Source: M3007 sp041160955
Lineage (GTDB): Bacteria; Bacteroidota; Bacteroidia; Chitinophagales; Saprospiraceae
Assembly: GCA_041160955.1 (NCBI GenBank)
Contig: JBEAVK010000080.1
Location: forward strand, 1-9,963
Reading direction: 5' to 3'
DNA length: 9,963 nt
Position numbers and translations under genes: made by a program. A model generated the notes under the pieces. The model was not told the origin of the DNA. It saw only the letters and a list, made by a program, of their open reading frames with translations, and did no database searches. Numbering within the stretch: position 1 is the first letter of the stretch; the number at the start of each line of letters is the position of its first letter. Of the stretch, positions 1-6,027 are shown one piece after another.

Positions 1-471
1 AACTATCAGGATAGTGCTTATGAGGGGGAGCCGTATAGTTTTTACAATATGATTCCAACCAGCGATGGCGGGTATATTGCCGTCGGCGCTCTTGTAAACC
101 GCATGACAGGTGTAAATGAATCCCATAACTGGGTACTCAAACTGGACTCTATGGGCTGCCTAGAACCCGGCTGTGGTGAGTTCAATATGATCACCAAAAC
201 CGAAGAGGCGGTATTTCTGAAAGGTAAAGACATCAAAGTATTCCCAAATCCAGCAGATAGTTATGTAAAAGTTGAATTTCCCAAGGATTTTTCGTGGAAT
301 AATACAACTGTACTGCTCGTATCCAATACCGGAGTCACCTTAAAAACAATGGTTGCAAATGCCCAAATCACTCAAATTTCACTCACAGATATAAACGCAG
401 GGCCGTACTATATTGTGGTGCAACAAGGCTATGAAACGATTACGAGTAAACGGATTGTGGTGGTGAAATGA
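1..471 (+). CDS. C-terminal part of a T9SS-exported protein (type A sorting domain), 5' truncated
   Basis: The reading frame is open from base 1, so the gene starts outside the window; 156 residues are visible. Residues 21-50 contain a DGGYIAVG stretch and the phrase WVLKLDSMGCLEPGC, a pattern typical of secreted, beta-propeller-like Bacteroidota proteins in which such units repeat; only one unit is visible. From about residue 76 to the end there is a type A sorting domain (Por_Secre_tail type): the VFPNP motif at residues 80-84, alternating beta strands, a late GPYYIVV strand and a basic end, KRIVVVK. This domain directs the protein through the type IX secretion system across the outer membrane, where it is cleaved off. 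The function of the cargo cannot be told from this fragment. The gene converges with the DUF433 gene 19 bases downstream. Confidence 0.9.
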   Translation, partial: NYQDSAYEGEPYSFYNMIPTSDGGYIAVGALVNRMTGVNESHNWVLKLDSMGCLEPGCGEFNMITKTEEAVFLKGKDIKVFPNPADSYVKVEFPKDFSWNNTTVLLVSNTGVTLKTMVANAQITQISLTDINAGPYYIVVQQGYETITSKRIVVVK

Positions 472-494
472 GTGGATCCGTATAACTTACTCAT
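468..494. terminator. Possible weak terminator hairpin between convergent genes
   Basis: ATGAGT (468-473) and ACTCAT (489-494) are inverted repeats that overlap the stop codons of both convergent genes. As plus-strand RNA, two extra G-U pairs could extend the stem to 8 pairs with an 11-base loop. There is no clear T-tract, so a termination role is inferred mainly from position. Confidence 0.25.
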
Positions 495-724
495 AGTTCG
501 ATCATTTCGTTTTCTTTAATTTCCAAATCAATTTCTGCTTTGTTGGCGCGATAATATGCCCAAGCATTTGTCAGGTCTTCTGCACGCAAAAATGGATATG
601 ATTTTAACAAATGGGCCTCGTCTGCTCCAGCCTGTGTGGCCTCTACCAGCAACCATACTGCAATGCGGGTACGCACAATACGTGCGCTTCCCCCACAAAT
701 TCCAGCACTTTTTTCAATAGACAT
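491..724 (-). CDS. DUF433 domain protein (antitoxin-like)
   Basis: This 77-residue protein is a full-length DUF433 domain. The signature is visible: ICGGSARIVRTRIAVWLLVE at residues 9-28, then a short helical linker and YPFLRAEDLTNAWAYYRANK at residues 43-62, the winged-helix part. The family is known as the presumed antitoxin of two-gene loci whose partner is a PIN-like DUF5615 protein, usually encoded immediately downstream with a small overlap. Here the next bases downstream are the opposite-strand end of the T9SS gene, and no DUF5615 frame can be found upstream either, so this copy is an orphan. The acidic tail (EIDLEIKENEMIEL) is normal for the family. The ATG at 724 is preceded by AT-rich sequence. 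Orphan DUF433 proteins may act as autonomous DNA-binding regulators, but no function is demonstrated here. Confidence 0.85.
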   Translation of the reverse strand: MSIEKSAGICGGSARIVRTRIAVWLLVEATQAGADEAHLLKSYPFLRAEDLTNAWAYYRANKAEIDLEIKENEMIEL

Positions 725-803
725 TATATAGAATTAGAGTCGTAATGCTGAAATGAGGAAATTTTTGTCAAATCAAGGCAAATTTTGCAGTCGAAATGGG
801 GTG

Positions 804-843
804 TTTTCGGCGAAAAATTTAACGAAAATTTGGCGAAAATTAA
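804..843. repeat. Palindrome fused to a three-copy tandem repeat
   Basis: TTTTCG-G-CGAAAA at 804-816 is a perfect palindrome around one base. Its right arm begins three imperfect tandem copies of a unit of about 11 bases: CGAAAAATTTAA (811-822), CGAAAATTTGG (823-833) and CGAAAATTAA (834-843). The repeats lie about 80-120 bases upstream of the minus-strand DUF433 start, so they could be helically phased binding sites, but this is inference from position and period only. Confidence 0.5.
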
Positions 844-1107
844 CCATTCTCAGCATACGAAACTAATTCTGTATAATGTCTAATACTGTGCCAGCTGTTT
901 TTATTCATAAAAAGCAGATGAATCTGATCGTATAATGTTTGAGGAATGGTGTCAAAATAACGCCAATCACAAAGCAAAGAAACAGCATTTTTCCAACAAT
1001 TCCTTATGTTTTTTAATCGTGTCATATTTTGAAAAAATACGCCTCCTATCCATTTTCCTACGCTTTACTTCAAAAACACAAGCCTTCAAGTTTAAAAATT
1101 GCGTTCT

Positions 1108-1127
1108 GGGGTACTACGCGGGGTACT
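1108..1127. repeat. 8-base direct repeat with a 4-base spacer
   Basis: GGGGTACT occurs at 1108-1115 and again at 1120-1127, separated by ACGC, a 12-base period. A related CGGGTACTT follows near 1178. The G-rich repeats stand out in an AT-rich region. No function is assigned. Confidence 0.4.
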
Positions 1128-1442
1128 TTCGCAGTGATATTCGTTTTACATCCACTTTTTTCAAAATGTAATCTTTCGGGTACTTGTATTTTGGTGCTTA
1201 CTGCAACACTCGGCCAATTTCGTTGTTTAATCGCCACTATAAACGAAAAAAGCATCTATAGACAGCAAAACATCCATTATCGGCGCGGCCACCCTTGTTT
1301 TATCCATGGTATTGCGTAATACGCTATTATCCGAGGCCAAAAACTATACTATCCCCGTGGATTTATAGGGATACGCCTTGTTCTTGGTAGGTTGTTACCG
1401 TAAATTGCAAGCATTGAAATAATAGGACTTAACAATGAGACC

Positions 1443-1469
1443 TTGCTATAGATAAAATGTGTATCCTTT
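1443..1469 (+). promoter_or_regulatory. Possible weak promoter for ppa
   Basis: TTG at 1443-1445 and TATCCTTT at 1462-1469 are separated by 16 bases and partly resemble the Bacteroidota TTG / TAnnTTTG elements, but the -7 element is imperfect. They lie 25-50 bases ahead of the ppa ATG. The leader between them and the start is A/T-rich without a Shine-Dalgarno sequence. Confidence 0.25.
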
Positions 1470-1493
1470 AAAATTTATCATAAAATATTAAGC

Positions 1494-2027
1494 ATGAATT
1501 TACTCAAATTACCCTCCTTCGCGCCCTCTGGTCACCTCCAAGGTGTAATAGAAATACCCGCCGGCACCAATCGCAAATACGAAATTGACAAAAACACCGG
1601 GGTGATGTATCCCGATACCCGCGATGGCCAACCTCGGATTGTGCAGTTTCTACCTTATCCCATGAACTATGGTTTTATTCCATCCACGAGTATGGACAAG
1701 GCGCGTGGTGGCGATGGCGATCCACTCGATATACTTTATATCGCCGAACACGTACCGAATAGCAGCGTGGTGGAAGTAATTCCAATCGGGTTATTGTTGC
1801 TCAAAGACTTGGGCGAATTGGATCATAAAGTGCTTGCAATACCCGTTGATCCTGCCAAAAGAATCATTCAAGCCACCAATTGGCAGGAATTTCAAATGAA
1901 TTACAGCGCAGCAAGGTTCATTATTGAGCAGTTCTTTTTGAATTATGACGGGCCTGGCGTAATGACCCTCCACGGCTGGGGAGATGAAAAAGCAGCTTTG
2001 GCAGAAGTGGAAAAATGGCGGGTTTAA
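1494..2027 (+). CDS. ppa: Inorganic pyrophosphatase, family I (soluble)
   Basis: This cytoplasmic enzyme hydrolyses pyrophosphate to two phosphates with Mg2+, pulling nucleic acid, protein and acyl-CoA synthesis forward. At 177 residues it has the length of bacterial family I enzymes (about 175). The active-site residues are present: Glu20, Lys28 and Glu30 in EIPAGTNRKYEI; Tyr55 and Tyr59 in PYPMNYGFI; the metal-binding Asp74, Asp76 and Asp79 in GDGDPLDIL; and Asp105, Asp110 and Lys112 in KDLGELDHK, with the same 5-residue Asp-Asp spacing as the E. coli enzyme. The segment around E. coli Arg43 reads differently (GQPRIVQFLPY), which I take as a normal subgroup variation. The C-terminal HGWGDEKAALAEV is conserved. 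Catalytic residues are intact, so it should be active. The start ATG leaves the usual short N-terminal strand. Its TAA abuts the stop codon of the opposite-strand thioredoxin-like gene with no base between. Confidence 0.97.
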   Translation: MNLLKLPSFAPSGHLQGVIEIPAGTNRKYEIDKNTGVMYPDTRDGQPRIVQFLPYPMNYGFIPSTSMDKARGGDGDPLDILYIAEHVPNSSVVEVIPIGLLLLKDLGELDHKVLAIPVDPAKRIIQATNWQEFQMNYSAARFIIEQFFLNYDGPGVMTLHGWGDEKAALAEVEKWRV

Positions 2028-2588
2028 TTAAGATTTCCACTTAATATTACAACCTCCAGATGGGCGTTGTGTTTCGGCTACGGCACCACCGTTGAGTACT
2101 GCATCTAGTGCCGAACGTAAATCTTCTCCAGTTGGTGGCACTTCGTTGCGTCTTGGGCGGCTATTGTCTAATTGGCCACGATATACTAAGCGGCGATTTT
2201 CGTCAAAAACATAAAAATCTGGCGTACATGCCGCATCATAAGCGCGGGCTACGGCTTGGGTTTCATCAAATAAATAAGGAAAAGTATAACCCACGGCCTC
2301 CGCATGTGGCCCCATTTTTTCGGGAGCATCATCTGGGTGTGTATCGGCATCATTACTATTGATTCCAATAAATTGAACACCTTTTGGGGCATAATCGCTT
2401 ACAATATGCACAATTTCTTGGTTGATGTACAAGACATAAGGACAATGGTTACAGAGAAACATGACCACGGTGGCCTTGCCTAACGGCATTTCAGATAATT
2501 GAACCATTGTACCTGTTGCTGGGTTAGGCAGGTTAAAATCGGGGGCGATAGTGCCCAAAGGGAGCATATTGGAAAGGGTATAAGCCAT
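2028..2588 (-). CDS. Thioredoxin-fold protein (AhpC/TSA superfamily, PRX-like1 type)
   Basis: This is a 186-residue thioredoxin-fold protein of the peroxiredoxin-like group. From the preferred start, APDFNLP is at 15-21 (the usual N-terminal peroxiredoxin motif), the CxxC redox motif CNHC is at 46-49 followed by PYV, the cis-proline TP is at 122-123 after Cys121, and the C-terminal GGCNIKWKS has Cys180, a conserved ending in this family. It has no signal peptide, so a cytoplasmic thiol-disulfide or peroxide-reducing role is likely; the exact substrate is unknown. The frame extends to an ATG at 2639, but the start at 2588 (MAYTLSNML) is preferred because the extra 17 residues are not family-like and the perfect -7 promoter element at 2627-2634 would lie inside the longer version. 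It converges with ppa with abutting stop codons, so read-through from one gene would be antisense to the other. Confidence 0.88.
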   Translation of the reverse strand: MAYTLSNMLPLGTIAPDFNLPNPATGTMVQLSEMPLGKATVVMFLCNHCPYVLYINQEIVHIVSDYAPKGVQFIGINSNDADTHPDDAPEKMGPHAEAVGYTFPYLFDETQAVARAYDAACTPDFYVFDENRRLVYRGQLDNSRPRRNEVPPTGEDLRSALDAVLNGGAVAETQRPSGGCNIKWKS

Positions 2589-2626
2589 TTTTAGTGTATT
2601 GAGTTTGGTATTAAAAAATAACGGCG

Positions 2627-2661
2627 CAAAATTAAGCATTCAAACGCGCCCATCATAGCAA
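2627..2661 (-). promoter_or_regulatory. Candidate promoter of the thioredoxin-like gene
   Basis: Read on the minus strand, TAATTTTG (2634 to 2627) is a perfect match to the Bacteroidota -7 element TAnnTTTG. A TTG (2661 to 2659) lies 24 bases further upstream, slightly beyond the usual 17-23 base spacing. Transcription would start near 2620, giving a leader of about 30 bases to the ATG at 2588, which supports the shorter start. Confidence 0.5.
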
Positions 2662-2790
2662 CTTTTTTATTCTGAGGTAAAATGTAGGATGGCGCTATTC
2701 CTGAATTTCAGCAACAACAGGCCGTAATTCTATAAAATCCAACCAAATTTTAGTAAAAGTTCGTTCCTTTGCCCCTTCACTATCATTATC

Positions 2791-4539
2791 ATGAAATACG
2801 TCGAGTATATACTGTTCGCACTCTGTCTTTTGCTCTATGGCAATACCATACAACATGGTTTTGTGATGGACGATGTATCGGTGCTGACGGAGCATAAACA
2901 CGTTCAGCAAGGCATATCGGGGATTGTTGATATTTTTAAAGAAGATAGTTTTGCTGCTTATTTGAGCAAACTGGGCTACTCTGAGCAAATCATTACGGGT
3001 GGGCGTTACAGGCCATTGTCAATGGCGGTATTTGCTGTTGGCGTAACGCTTTGGGGCAATAATCCCCTGTATTTTCACTTGCTTAATATACTTTTATTTG
3101 CGGCGTGTGCTGTAGTTTTTTATCGTTTAGTGCGTGCGTTGTTACCCAACCAACCTTTATCGGCGTTGGCGGCGGCGGTACTATTTGCGGTACATCCTAT
3201 CCATACCGAGGTAGTGGCGTATATCAAAAGTGCGGATGAATTATTGGCTTTTCTCTTTGGTACAATAGCAGTGCTGCTGGCCATAAAACCCGATTTTTCG
3301 ATAAAAAATCAAATTATTTCGGGCGTTTTAATGTTGTTGGCCTTGTTTTCTAAAGAAATTGCGATTGTCTGGGTGGTTTTGATTCCATTGTTCCGGTTTG
3401 TTCTATTGCAGGAAGATTTCAAAAAAGTGGCTAGGTACTCTTTATACCCAATAGTGGCGGCGGTGCTGTATATCGGTGTTCGTAGCGTGGTTATTGCCCA
3501 TCCTACAGCCGGCACAATGATGCAAGACCCCATGAACAATCCTATGATAAATGTACAGGGACAATGGGTAAATACTAATCCAAAAGCAAGTGATGCCCTG
3601 GATAATGTATGGCGATTTAAAGGTGAAAATCGCGCATTTACCCTTGCTGAACGCACGGCTACGGTGTCCTATATCTTGTTGCAATATGTAAAATTAATGT
3701 TTGTGCCGTATCCGTTATCACACGATTATAGCCCATTTCATATCCGTGTAAAAAACTGGAACGACCCCATGGTGCTTTTCTCTTGCGCGCTTATCGTGGG
3801 TGGGTTGGTGTGGTCGTTATGGGCATTGTTTAAGAAAAGAAAATTGGCGGGCTGGGCTGGACTATGGTTTATTTTACCGCTTATTCCCGTTTGTAACCTC
3901 TTTTTTACAGTAGGAACCCTATTGGCCGAACGTTTTTTAATGATGCCCTCCGGTGGTTTTTGCTTACTTTTTGGCTTGGGAATGGGTTATTTATTTCAAA
4001 AAAACCTTCATTTTACTACGGTATTAGGCGTGTTTGTGGCACTGGTGCTATCTGGATTGACCATAATGCGCAATCCTGCTTGGGCATCGAATGAAACTTT
4101 GCTCGAAACTGATATGAACCATACGCCGCAAAGTGCACATATCTATTTGTCTTACGGCGACTTAAAGGTACGCACGGCATTGGCCATCAAAGATAGTCTT
4201 GCACAGGCTACTGCACTGCGCAAAACAATCCCCATACTGGAAAAAGGCTTGAGCCTCCACCCATTGCACTATATGGCATGGCACGGCATTGGTATTGCGC
4301 ATTTTACCCTAAAAGACTACGAATCGGCGATAAAAGATTATCAAATTGCCAATGTGCTGTTTTATACTGATCTACGCACCAAGCAAAATTTGGCGGCTTC
4401 TATCCGACAACAAGGCGAAGTATTCATGCGTAAAGGCGCTACAAGCCAAGCCATCCGTTATTTGGAAAAAGCATACCAAATTTCACCCGATTCCACTATT
4501 TTACCTATGTTAACCCAATTAAAACAAATACAAAAATGA
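2791..4539 (+). CDS. Multi-pass GT-C/TMTC-like glycosyltransferase with C-terminal TPRs
   Basis: This 582-residue integral membrane protein has about ten or eleven hydrophobic segments, then a soluble tail. It resembles the bacterial relatives of TMTC/DUF1736 and PMT/ArnT-type GT-C glycosyltransferases, which move sugars from polyprenyl-phosphate carriers outside the inner membrane. Family features seen: an Asp pair Asp27-Asp28 in the first outer loop after helix 1 (GFVMDD), GRYRPLSM at 71-78, AVHPIHTEVVAYIKSADELLA with HPxHTE at 135-140, a LFSKEIAI segment near 190, and YPLSHDY at 307-313. Residues from about 465 on are soluble and helical, with tetratricopeptide units at about 492-525 and 528-567 (YESAIKDYQIA; ATSQAIRYLEKAYQISPDS). 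The acceptor and donor are unknown; proteins, lipids or cell-surface glycans are all possible. No enzyme assay exists for close bacterial relatives that I can name, so the transferase role is inference from the fold. The stop overlaps the next gene's start (ATGA), so the two are probably co-translated. Confidence 0.8.
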   Translation: MKYVEYILFALCLLLYGNTIQHGFVMDDVSVLTEHKHVQQGISGIVDIFKEDSFAAYLSKLGYSEQIITGGRYRPLSMAVFAVGVTLWGNNPLYFHLLNILLFAACAVVFYRLVRALLPNQPLSALAAAVLFAVHPIHTEVVAYIKSADELLAFLFGTIAVLLAIKPDFSIKNQIISGVLMLLALFSKEIAIVWVVLIPLFRFVLLQEDFKKVARYSLYPIVAAVLYIGVRSVVIAHPTAGTMMQDPMNNPMINVQGQWVNTNPKASDALDNVWRFKGENRAFTLAERTATVSYILLQYVKLMFVPYPLSHDYSPFHIRVKNWNDPMVLFSCALIVGGLVWSLWALFKKRKLAGWAGLWFILPLIPVCNLFFTVGTLLAERFLMMPSGGFCLLFGLGMGYLFQKNLHFTTVLGVFVALVLSGLTIMRNPAWASNETLLETDMNHTPQSAHIYLSYGDLKVRTALAIKDSLAQATALRKTIPILEKGLSLHPLHYMAWHGIGIAHFTLKDYESAIKDYQIANVLFYTDLRTKQNLAASIRQQGEVFMRKGATSQAIRYLEKAYQISPDSTILPMLTQLKQIQK

Positions 4540-4748
4540 CGCATAAATTTCAATTAAACGATAAGCCATTCATCCCGCTCAATATGCTGCTCAAGTACTT
4601 GCAACTGGTAGAAACGGGCGGTGAGGCCAATATCCGAATTTCGGATGGAGAAGTACGCGTGAATAATGCCGTAGAAACCCAAAAACGCAAGAAATTGCGG
4701 ACGGGCGATACGGTGCAATTTGGGAAAGAAATTGTGGAAATTATGTAA
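4536..4748 (+). CDS. S4-domain RNA-binding protein, YbcJ-like
   Basis: This 70-residue protein consists almost entirely of an S4 RNA-binding domain. The pattern is that of the E. coli YbcJ family: a leading strand (FIPLNMLLKYLQLVETGGEA, residues 12-31), then IRISDGEVRVNNAVETQKRKKLRTGDTVQF at about 33-62, including the GEVxVNxxxETxxxxKL(R)xGD core. S4 domains bind structured RNA, typically rRNA or tRNA; the target of this stand-alone version is not known. The ATG at 4536 overlaps the upstream stop as ATGA, indicating translational coupling with the glycosyltransferase-like gene, although the two have no evident functional link. It ends 18 bases before the convergent stop of the membrane protein gene. 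Confidence 0.9.
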   Translation: MTHKFQLNDKPFIPLNMLLKYLQLVETGGEANIRISDGEVRVNNAVETQKRKKLRTGDTVQFGKEIVEIM

Positions 4749-4753
4749 AGGGT

Positions 4754-4784
4754 GAAAAAAACTCATTTAGTGACGAGTGTTTTC
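4754..4784. terminator. Candidate bidirectional terminator between convergent operons
   Basis: GAAAAAAACTC (4754-4764) and GAGTGTTTTC (4775-4784) form an imperfect hairpin: four pairs ACTC/GAGT, one A-G mismatch, then an A-tract against TTTT, with a 10-base loop. The A-rich left side and T-rich right side would give a U-run on either transcript. It overlaps the last codons of the minus-strand membrane protein. The function is inferred from shape and position. Confidence 0.35.
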
Positions 4785-5447
4785 ATTTTCATCTCCTTGA
4801 TACACCTCAATCTGACTAAGTAATTCCATAGATTGCAACATAGGTTGCCACTCCTTGCCGCTAAATATTAATTTAAACCACTTTTGGTCTCTATTTTCAA
4901 ATTTGATATGGAAAAACAACCAAATTGCCAAGCAACTCATGGCAAGCGTAATGATTATCTGTATGATCCATAGGAACAAATTCCCGTTTTCAAACATGCT
5001 GTCATTCCAGTAAAAAATAGTCCAAACCGGCAGCTGTAAAAAAAGTATTCGAGTTACATTCAAAGTTGATACCTTGAGTTTAGATAGTTTTTCCTGAATA
5101 TTGAGCACTGGTTCGCTAAAATCAATTTTATAAATCAAGTCTAATTGATAGATATAAACCACCACCGCAATTGCCGTGAGTACTACTTGAGTAGCGGCAG
5201 CATACAAAAAATACAAACTTACTTGATCGTAAGCATGGATAAAGAGCTGCACAACTACAGGTCCAAGTATCGCCACCCAAAGTATGCCGACGATGAGTGT
5301 AAATATTTTAATAGGTTTCATAGAAGAAAGAAAGTTTTTAGCCTTCAATCTTGTAATGTCCTCCGTGTTTTTTCTGTTGACCAGGAGGTTATCTTCTAAT
5401 TTTTCGTGAGCGGATTGCCAAAGCAATTTTAATTCGTTTTCGTTCAT
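4767..5447 (-). CDS. Four-helix membrane protein, candidate anti-sigma factor
   Basis: I do not recognise a named family with certainty. The 226-residue protein has a charged, helical N-terminus (ENELKLLWQSAHEKLEDNL, then DITRLKAKNFLSSMKP) of about 45 residues, four hydrophobic segments at roughly 46-70, 79-102, 132-148 and 157-181, and a polar C-terminal tail. The loop between helices 2 and 3 (about 103-131) is amphipathic (KIDFSEPVLNIQEKLSKLKV). It is the second gene of an operon with an ECF sigma factor, overlapping it by ATGA at 5444-5447, an arrangement often seen in Bacteroidota. Position, the cytosol-facing N-terminal helix and the membrane anchoring suggest a role in holding or modulating the sigma factor, but no classical anti-sigma motif such as a zinc-binding HxxxCxxC is visible. 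The function is therefore inference from the neighbourhood. Confidence 0.7.
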   Translation of the reverse strand: MNENELKLLWQSAHEKLEDNLLVNRKNTEDITRLKAKNFLSSMKPIKIFTLIVGILWVAILGPVVVQLFIHAYDQVSLYFLYAAATQVVLTAIAVVVYIYQLDLIYKIDFSEPVLNIQEKLSKLKVSTLNVTRILFLQLPVWTIFYWNDSMFENGNLFLWIIQIIITLAMSCLAIWLFFHIKFENRDQKWFKLIFSGKEWQPMLQSMELLSQIEVYQGDENENTRH

Positions 5448-5974
5448 TGTGTTATGAATTTAATAGTGAAATTTTTTTTAAGTTTTTCCTTGATGCGCCC
5501 TAATTTGGTACCAATATTAGTGACAGATAATCCCATAATTTCTGCCATTTCAGCGTGACTTTTATCCTCCAAGTACAATAACATTAGGGCTTTGTCGAGG
5601 TCATTGAGTTCGGAAATAAACTGCTCCAAAAGGTTTAATTGATCTTGTTTTTCGCTACTTTCCTCCTGTTGAATGTGCATCATTTCGTCCGTTAAAGGAA
5701 GGTTTGAATGTTGTTGATGCGTATTTTTTCGGTAAAAGGAAATAGCAACATTTAAAGCAATGCGATACAACCAAGTGGTGATGGCAAAGTTATCATCGTA
5801 CCGGTGTAAGGATTTCCAAATTTGTATCATCATTTCCTGTAAAAGGTCTTGCCTGTCTGCCTCATTTTGGCAATAGGTGCGAGCCACCTTGTACAAAACA
5901 CCTCTGTGTTGCTCAAGGATTTGATGAAACCTTTGACTTAATGCTGTGTCGCTTGTCATAATGCCGAAAACCAT
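5444..5974 (-). CDS. ECF-type RNA polymerase sigma factor (sigma-70 family)
   Basis: This 176-residue protein has the two-domain layout of extracytoplasmic-function sigma factors. Region 2 spans about residues 22-86: VLYKVARTYCQNEADRQDLLQE with the DLLQE core-binding motif at 43-47, and FAITTWLYRIALNVAISFYRK at 63-83 for -10 recognition. A variable linker (about 87-118, rich in Gln, Glu and His) leads to region 4 at about 119-168, with the helix-turn-helix SHAEMAEIMGLSVTNIGTKLGRIKEKLK, which binds the -35/-33 element. It directs RNA polymerase to a small regulon, which cannot be read from this window. The ATG at 5974 follows an A-run typical of Bacteroidota leaders; an in-frame ATG at 5959 is a plausible alternative. 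The downstream membrane protein overlaps its stop and may control it. Two inverted repeats lie just upstream, which suggests regulated transcription. Confidence 0.95.
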   Translation of the reverse strand: MVFGIMTSDTALSQRFHQILEQHRGVLYKVARTYCQNEADRQDLLQEMMIQIWKSLHRYDDNFAITTWLYRIALNVAISFYRKNTHQQHSNLPLTDEMMHIQQEESSEKQDQLNLLEQFISELNDLDKALMLLYLEDKSHAEMAEIMGLSVTNIGTKLGRIKEKLKKNFTIKFITQ

Positions 5975-5986
5975 TTTTTACGTACG

Positions 5987-6010
5987 AATAACATTGCAAA
6001 TAATGTTATT
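5987..6010. promoter_or_regulatory. Perfect inverted repeat upstream of the sigma factor
   Basis: AATAACATT (5987-5995) and AATGTTATT (6002-6010) are perfect 9-base inverted repeats separated by GCAAAT. The site starts 13 bases upstream of the sigma factor ATG, next to the palindrome CGTACG (5981-5986). Its symmetry suits a dimeric repressor's operator; an AT-rich leader hairpin is the alternative. No bound protein can be named. Confidence 0.45.
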
Positions 6011-6027
6011 TTTAATTTCTTCATTTT

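Larger units (their letters stand above)
725..1493. other. Long intergenic region without a convincing gene
   Basis: About 770 bases lie between the DUF433 gene and ppa. The open frames here (minus 840-1025, plus 935-1171, plus 1029-1319, minus 1070-1255) overlap each other on both strands, have composition unlike the neighbouring proteins (rich in Cys, Phe, Lys, Asn) and show no recognisable motif. I see no tRNA, rRNA or transposon end. What can be seen is a palindrome with a short tandem repeat (804-843), an AT-rich hairpin (895-917), an 8-base direct repeat (1108-1127), an 11-base palindrome GCGTAATACGC near 1314-1324, and a six-pair hairpin TATCCC/GGGATA (1350-1355 with 1368-1373). The region could be an eroded gene or a regulatory segment; the sequence does not decide. 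Confidence 0.6.

Noticed and set aside
895..917. AT-rich hairpin as a transcription terminator
   Set aside because: The stem is almost all A-T with a bulge and no gene ends nearby.
840..1025. Minus-strand 61-residue frame as a possible DUF433 partner toxin
   Set aside because: It has no DUF5615/PIN-type acidic residues or family pattern and lies on the wrong side, about 115 bases upstream.
935..1319. Two overlapping plus-strand frames (935-1171 and 1029-1319) as possible small genes
   Set aside because: They overlap each other and minus-strand frames, have atypical composition and show no motif; treated as part of the gene-poor region.
1320..1440. Possible tRNA or riboswitch around the TATCCC/GGGATA hairpin
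   Set aside because: There is only a six-pair stem; no T-loop motif, cloverleaf or conserved riboswitch core could be found.
3309..3684. Minus-strand frames inside the glycosyltransferase-like gene
   Set aside because: The plus-strand protein is continuous with clear membrane segments and family motifs; these are shadow frames.
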